In this document: positions 7,168 to 9,185 of the stretch, in pieces
Position numbering within the stretch: position 1 is the stretch's first letter
How the letters are laid out: each line of letters opens with the position of its first letter
Source of the DNA: Oscillospiraceae bacterium
GTDB lineage: Bacteria; Bacillota; Clostridia; Oscillospirales; CAG-272
Assembly: GCA_015065395.1 (NCBI GenBank)
Contig: SVQJ01000062.1
Coordinates: forward strand, 1-9,185
DNA: 9,185 nucleotides
Reading direction: 5' to 3'
Made by a program: the position numbers and the translations under genes
Notes under the pieces: model-generated
What the model saw: the letters and a program-made list of their open reading frames with translations, nothing else
Told to the model about the DNA's origin: nothing
The model's database searches: none

Positions 7168-8280
7168 ATGATAATCGAAATCGAAGAAGCAAAATACAAA
7201 CTGACAAATTTCCGCGAGGACATCAAAGAGCTTCATTCGGCTCTCCGAGTTGATGAGCTGAAATCTCAAGCTGAAGAGCTTGACAAGAAGGCTCTTGAGC
7301 CTGATTTCTGGAATGACCAGGAGAACTCCGGAAAGATCCTTCGCCAGACAAAGCAGATCAAGGATAAGATCGAACGCTTCGAACGTCTCGAATCAAAGCT
7401 TGAGGATGCTATCACCCTTTGCGAGCTTGCAATCGAGGAAAACGATGAAAGCATGAAGGATGAGATACTTTCCGAAGTGGCAGAGATAGAGGCTGAAGAG
7501 GAAAAGCAGAGGATCGAGGTTCTTCTCTCAGGAGAATACGATCACAATAACGCGATCCTTTCATTCCACCCCGGTGCAGGCGGAACGGAAGCGCAGGACT
7601 GGGCACAGATGCTTTACCGTATGTACACCCGTTGGGGCGATTCCCACGGCTATAATGTTAAGCTTATTGACTGGCTTGACGGTGATGAAGCCGGAATCAA
7701 ATCTGCCACCATTATGATCGAGGGGCTCAATGCATACGGATACCTGAAAAGCGAAAGCGGAGTTCACCGACTTGTGCGTGTTTCTCCCTTTGACGGTTCG
7801 GGCAGAAGACACACATCCTTTGCCTCAGTTGAGGTTCTTCCTGAATTTGAGGATGACAACTCCATTGAGCTTCGCGAGGAAGATCTTGAGATAACCGCCC
7901 ACCGTTCCAGCGGTGCGGGCGGACAGCACGTTAATAAGACCGACTCTGCTATCCGTATAGTGCATATACCCACAGGAATCGTTGTCGGCTGTCAGACTGA
8001 GAGAAGCCAGCTTCAGAATAAGGAAACTGCTTTGAAAATGCTGAAATCCAAGCTTATGGAGATCAAGCAGAGAGAAAAGCTTGAAAAGATAGAGGATATC
8101 ACCGGAAACAAAACGAATATCGAGTGGGGCGCACAGATCCGTTCCTACGTGTTTATGCCCTATACTCTTGCCAAGGATACAAGAACCGGTTACGAGGACG
8201 GTAATATCCAGAGCGTTATGGACGGTAATATCGACGGATTCATCAATGCTTATCTTAAAATGAATACCGAAAAGAATTAA
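7168..8280 (+). CDS. prfB: Peptide chain release factor 2 (RF2)
   Basis: RF2 recognises UGA and UAA stop codons and triggers peptide release on the ribosome. All landmarks of the 370-residue protein are present: an N-terminal helical domain (about 1-110, with EPDFWND at 44-50), the GAGGTEAQDWA block at 136-146, the stop-codon-reading tripeptide SPF at 206-208 in RLVRVSPFDGSGRRHTSF, and the catalytic GGQ at 251-253 in SSGAGGQHVNKT. SPF rather than PxT identifies RF2 over RF1. The reading frame is continuous from the ATG at 7168. The usual programmed +1 frameshift site (CTT TGA C near codon 25) is absent, with CTC CGA GTT at codons 26-28. A good AAAGGA site overlaps the upstream stop codon, with 7-nt spacing. 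The gene ends in TAA, which both release factors can read. Confidence 0.98.
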   Translation: MIIEIEEAKYKLTNFREDIKELHSALRVDELKSQAEELDKKALEPDFWNDQENSGKILRQTKQIKDKIERFERLESKLEDAITLCELAIEENDESMKDEILSEVAEIEAEEEKQRIEVLLSGEYDHNNAILSFHPGAGGTEAQDWAQMLYRMYTRWGDSHGYNVKLIDWLDGDEAGIKSATIMIEGLNAYGYLKSESGVHRLVRVSPFDGSGRRHTSFASVEVLPEFEDDNSIELREEDLEITAHRSSGAGGQHVNKTDSAIRIVHIPTGIVVGCQTERSQLQNKETALKMLKSKLMEIKQREKLEKIEDITGNKTNIEWGAQIRSYVFMPYTLAKDTRTGYEDGNIQSVMDGNIDGFINAYLKMNTEKN

Positions 8281-8285
8281 GGTTC

Positions 8286-8307
8286 GGCGGTACCTTCGGG
8301 TGCCGCC
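8286..8307 (+). terminator. UUCG-capped hairpin after prfB (attenuator or partial terminator)
   Basis: GGCGGTACC (8286-8294) pairs with GGTGCCGCC (8299-8307) across a TTCG loop, giving a 9-bp stem with one T-G wobble. The loop is closed by C-G, the exceptionally stable cUUCGg form. It lies 5 nt after the prfB stop codon. The following bases (TTGCTT) are only moderately T-rich, so it is at best a weak intrinsic terminator. It may instead lower expression of the next gene or protect the 3' end of a processed prfB message. Confidence 0.7.
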
Positions 8308-8329
8308 TTGCTTATGAAAGGAAACGGCT

Positions 8330-9088
8330 GTGAAAAAAGAAGCATCACGCCAGGGTGAATCCCTTATTTTCGAAGGAATGACCTCTATATCTGCGGTTAT
8401 CAACGGCGGGTACAGACGAATAGAAAAAGTCCTTTTTGACAAAAAGAATACTGTTGACAAGCGCCGCCAGCTGGATTTTCTGAAAAAAAAGAGCGAAGAG
8501 CTGGATTTCTCTGTCCATTTTACAGAAAGAGATGAGATAGAAAGCCTTTCCACCGGCACCTCACACGGCGGAATAATTGCCGTTTGCAGCAACAGAAATA
8601 TCCCCTCAATTAACGAATTTGCTCCCTCAGAAAACGGATTCTACGTTATGATCGACGGGATCGAGGACCCGTACAACTTCGGTTATGCTTTGAGAAGCCT
8701 CTATGCTGCAGGAGTTGATGCCGTTATCCTCACCGAGAGAAACTGGATGAGTGCCGCAGGTGTTGTTTGCCGCTCCTCTGCCGGAGCTTCTGAGCTTCTC
8801 CCTCTTTATGTATCTGACGGAGAAGAAGCCTGCCGCATTTTCAAGAATACGGGAATCAAGGTGGTTGCCGCAGGCATCCGCAATTCTGTCAGCGCCTTTG
8901 ACGCAAATCTTTCCCGCCCCCTTTTTCTTATCGTCGGCGGCGAAAAAAGAGGTATTTCAGCCAAAGTTCTTGAATGGGCAGATACCATAGTACGCCTTGA
9001 TTACGGAAGAGATTTTCAGGGCTCCCTCTCTGCAGCGTCAAGCGCATCGATCCTTGCATACGAGATCCTGAGACAAAATCGAAAATAG
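8330..9088 (+). CDS. TrmH/SpoU-family RNA 2'-O-methyltransferase
   Basis: This is a SPOUT-superfamily methyltransferase, which would transfer a methyl group from S-adenosylmethionine to a ribose 2'-OH in tRNA or rRNA; the target cannot be told from sequence. The 252 residues fall into an N-terminal substrate-binding region (about 11-87, ending in SHGGIIAVC, like the family's HxGxxA) and the knotted catalytic domain. Motif 1 is DPYNFGYALRS (113-123), with N116 and R122 expected at the active site. Motif 2 is LIVGGEKRGIS (200-210). Motif 3 is GSLSAASSASILAYEILRQ (231-249), with Ser where the classical family has Asn (SLNVS). The start is GTG at 8330 with AAAGGA 7 nt upstream. It follows prfB by 49 nt, separated by a stable hairpin, and is probably co-transcribed in part. 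It ends in TAG. Confidence 0.9.
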   Translation: MKKEASRQGESLIFEGMTSISAVINGGYRRIEKVLFDKKNTVDKRRQLDFLKKKSEELDFSVHFTERDEIESLSTGTSHGGIIAVCSNRNIPSINEFAPSENGFYVMIDGIEDPYNFGYALRSLYAAGVDAVILTERNWMSAAGVVCRSSAGASELLPLYVSDGEEACRIFKNTGIKVVAAGIRNSVSAFDANLSRPLFLIVGGEKRGISAKVLEWADTIVRLDYGRDFQGSLSAASSASILAYEILRQNRK

Positions 9089-9123
9089 AGTTTTTTTCCA
9101 TCAATAATTTCATTCGTTCTTTT

Positions 9124-9129
9124 TATAAT
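9124..9129 (+). promoter_or_regulatory. Candidate -10 box for the gene at the right edge
   Basis: A perfect TATAAT lies in the 84-nt gap after the methyltransferase gene. At 17-nt spacing the -35 would be TCAATA (9101-9106), only three of six matches, and there is no TGn extension. The promoter would therefore be weak or need an activator. Transcription would start near 9136, within an inverted repeat. Confidence 0.5.
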
Positions 9130-9133
9130 ATTA

Positions 9134-9149
9134 GTGTGAGTATTCACAC
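9134..9149. promoter_or_regulatory. Inverted repeat at the predicted transcription start (possible operator)
   Basis: GTGTGA (9134-9139) and TCACAC (9144-9149) form a perfect 6-bp inverted repeat around GTAT. The flanks TTA (9131-9133) and, after one extra A, TAA (9151-9153) add partial symmetry. It lies 5 nt after the TATAAT box, so a bound protein would block transcription start. The half-sites look like TGTGA/TCACA of CRP- or Rex-type operators, but those have six central bases and this has four, so I do not assign a regulator. A short RNA hairpin at the 5' end of the message is an alternative. Confidence 0.45.
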
Positions 9150-9162
9150 ATAAGGAAAAGGA

Positions 9163-9185
9163 ATGAAAGAAAATGTCAAAAAATA
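9163..9185 (+). CDS. Start of a further gene (cut by window edge)
   Basis: Only the first codons are visible, so no product can be named. An ATG at 9163 has AAGGA (9152-9156) 6 nt upstream and reads MKENVKK. A second ATG at 9173, in another frame, has AAAGGA (9157-9162) 10 nt upstream and reads MSKN. Both are plausible; spacing slightly favours 9163. The TATAAT box and palindrome just upstream support a real gene here. Confidence 0.4.

Noticed and set aside
7825..8592. 255-codon open frame on the minus strand
   Set aside because: It lies opposite the end of prfB and the start of the methyltransferase gene, both of which have clear family motifs. Its protein has no recognisable domain.
9089..9097. 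Run of seven T after the methyltransferase gene as an intrinsic terminator
   Set aside because: I could not find a stable hairpin directly upstream of the T-run.
1..9185. Search for CRISPR, insertion sequences, tRNA or rRNA genes and defence islands
   Set aside because: No repeats with spacers, transposase-like proteins, terminal repeats or RNA gene signatures were seen; nearly all sequence is explained by conserved chromosomal genes.

Overview
The window is a chromosomal housekeeping and sporulation segment of a spore-forming Firmicute, most likely an anaerobic member of class Clostridia of the Ruminococcaceae/Oscillospirales type. This placement is an inference from three things: sporulation genes (yqfC, yqfD, ylbJ/spoVV) next to an era-recO cluster, strong GGAGG-type ribosome sites with frequent GTG/TTG starts, and the protein sequences themselves. 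I see no mobile element, CRISPR array, rRNA, tRNA, phage gene or defence gene.

Layout. Positions 1-5741 carry a tightly packed seven-gene leftward operon, transcribed yqfC - yqfD - phoH - ybeY - era - recO - mutS2. mutS2 runs off the left edge just after its Walker A motif. Junctions are overlapping or nearly so (10-nt overlap, 1-nt gap, GTGA, 10-nt gap, TGATG, ATGA), which suggests one transcript with translational coupling. The operon joins two mother-cell sporulation genes to RNA and ribosome maturation (PhoH ATPase, YbeY endoribonuclease, Era GTPase) and DNA maintenance (RecO, MutS2). Compared with Bacillus subtilis it lacks yqfF/pgpH, dgkA and cdd, and recO is followed by mutS2.

Positions 5742-5825 form a short divergent control region. 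To its right, on the plus strand, is a polytopic membrane protein of the YlbJ/SpoVV family (5826-6881), which moves dipicolinic acid during spore formation in B. subtilis. Sporulation genes therefore face away from each other across about 84 bp.

Positions 6890-9088 look like a second, vegetative operon. A near-consensus sigma-A promoter (TTGATT, 17 nt, TATAAT) drives a 67-residue cysteine-rich protein of unknown function, then prfB (release factor 2), then a TrmH/SpoU-family RNA methyltransferase. The prfB gene is one uninterrupted frame, without the usual internal UGA frameshift. A 9-bp hairpin capped by a UUCG tetraloop separates prfB from the methyltransferase gene. The last 75 bases hold a TATAAT box, a perfect 6-bp inverted repeat where the transcript would start, and the first codons of a further gene.

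I did not find a convincing new multi-gene system. The best leads are the small cysteine protein at the head of the prfB operon, the stable hairpin after prfB, and the palindrome at the right edge.
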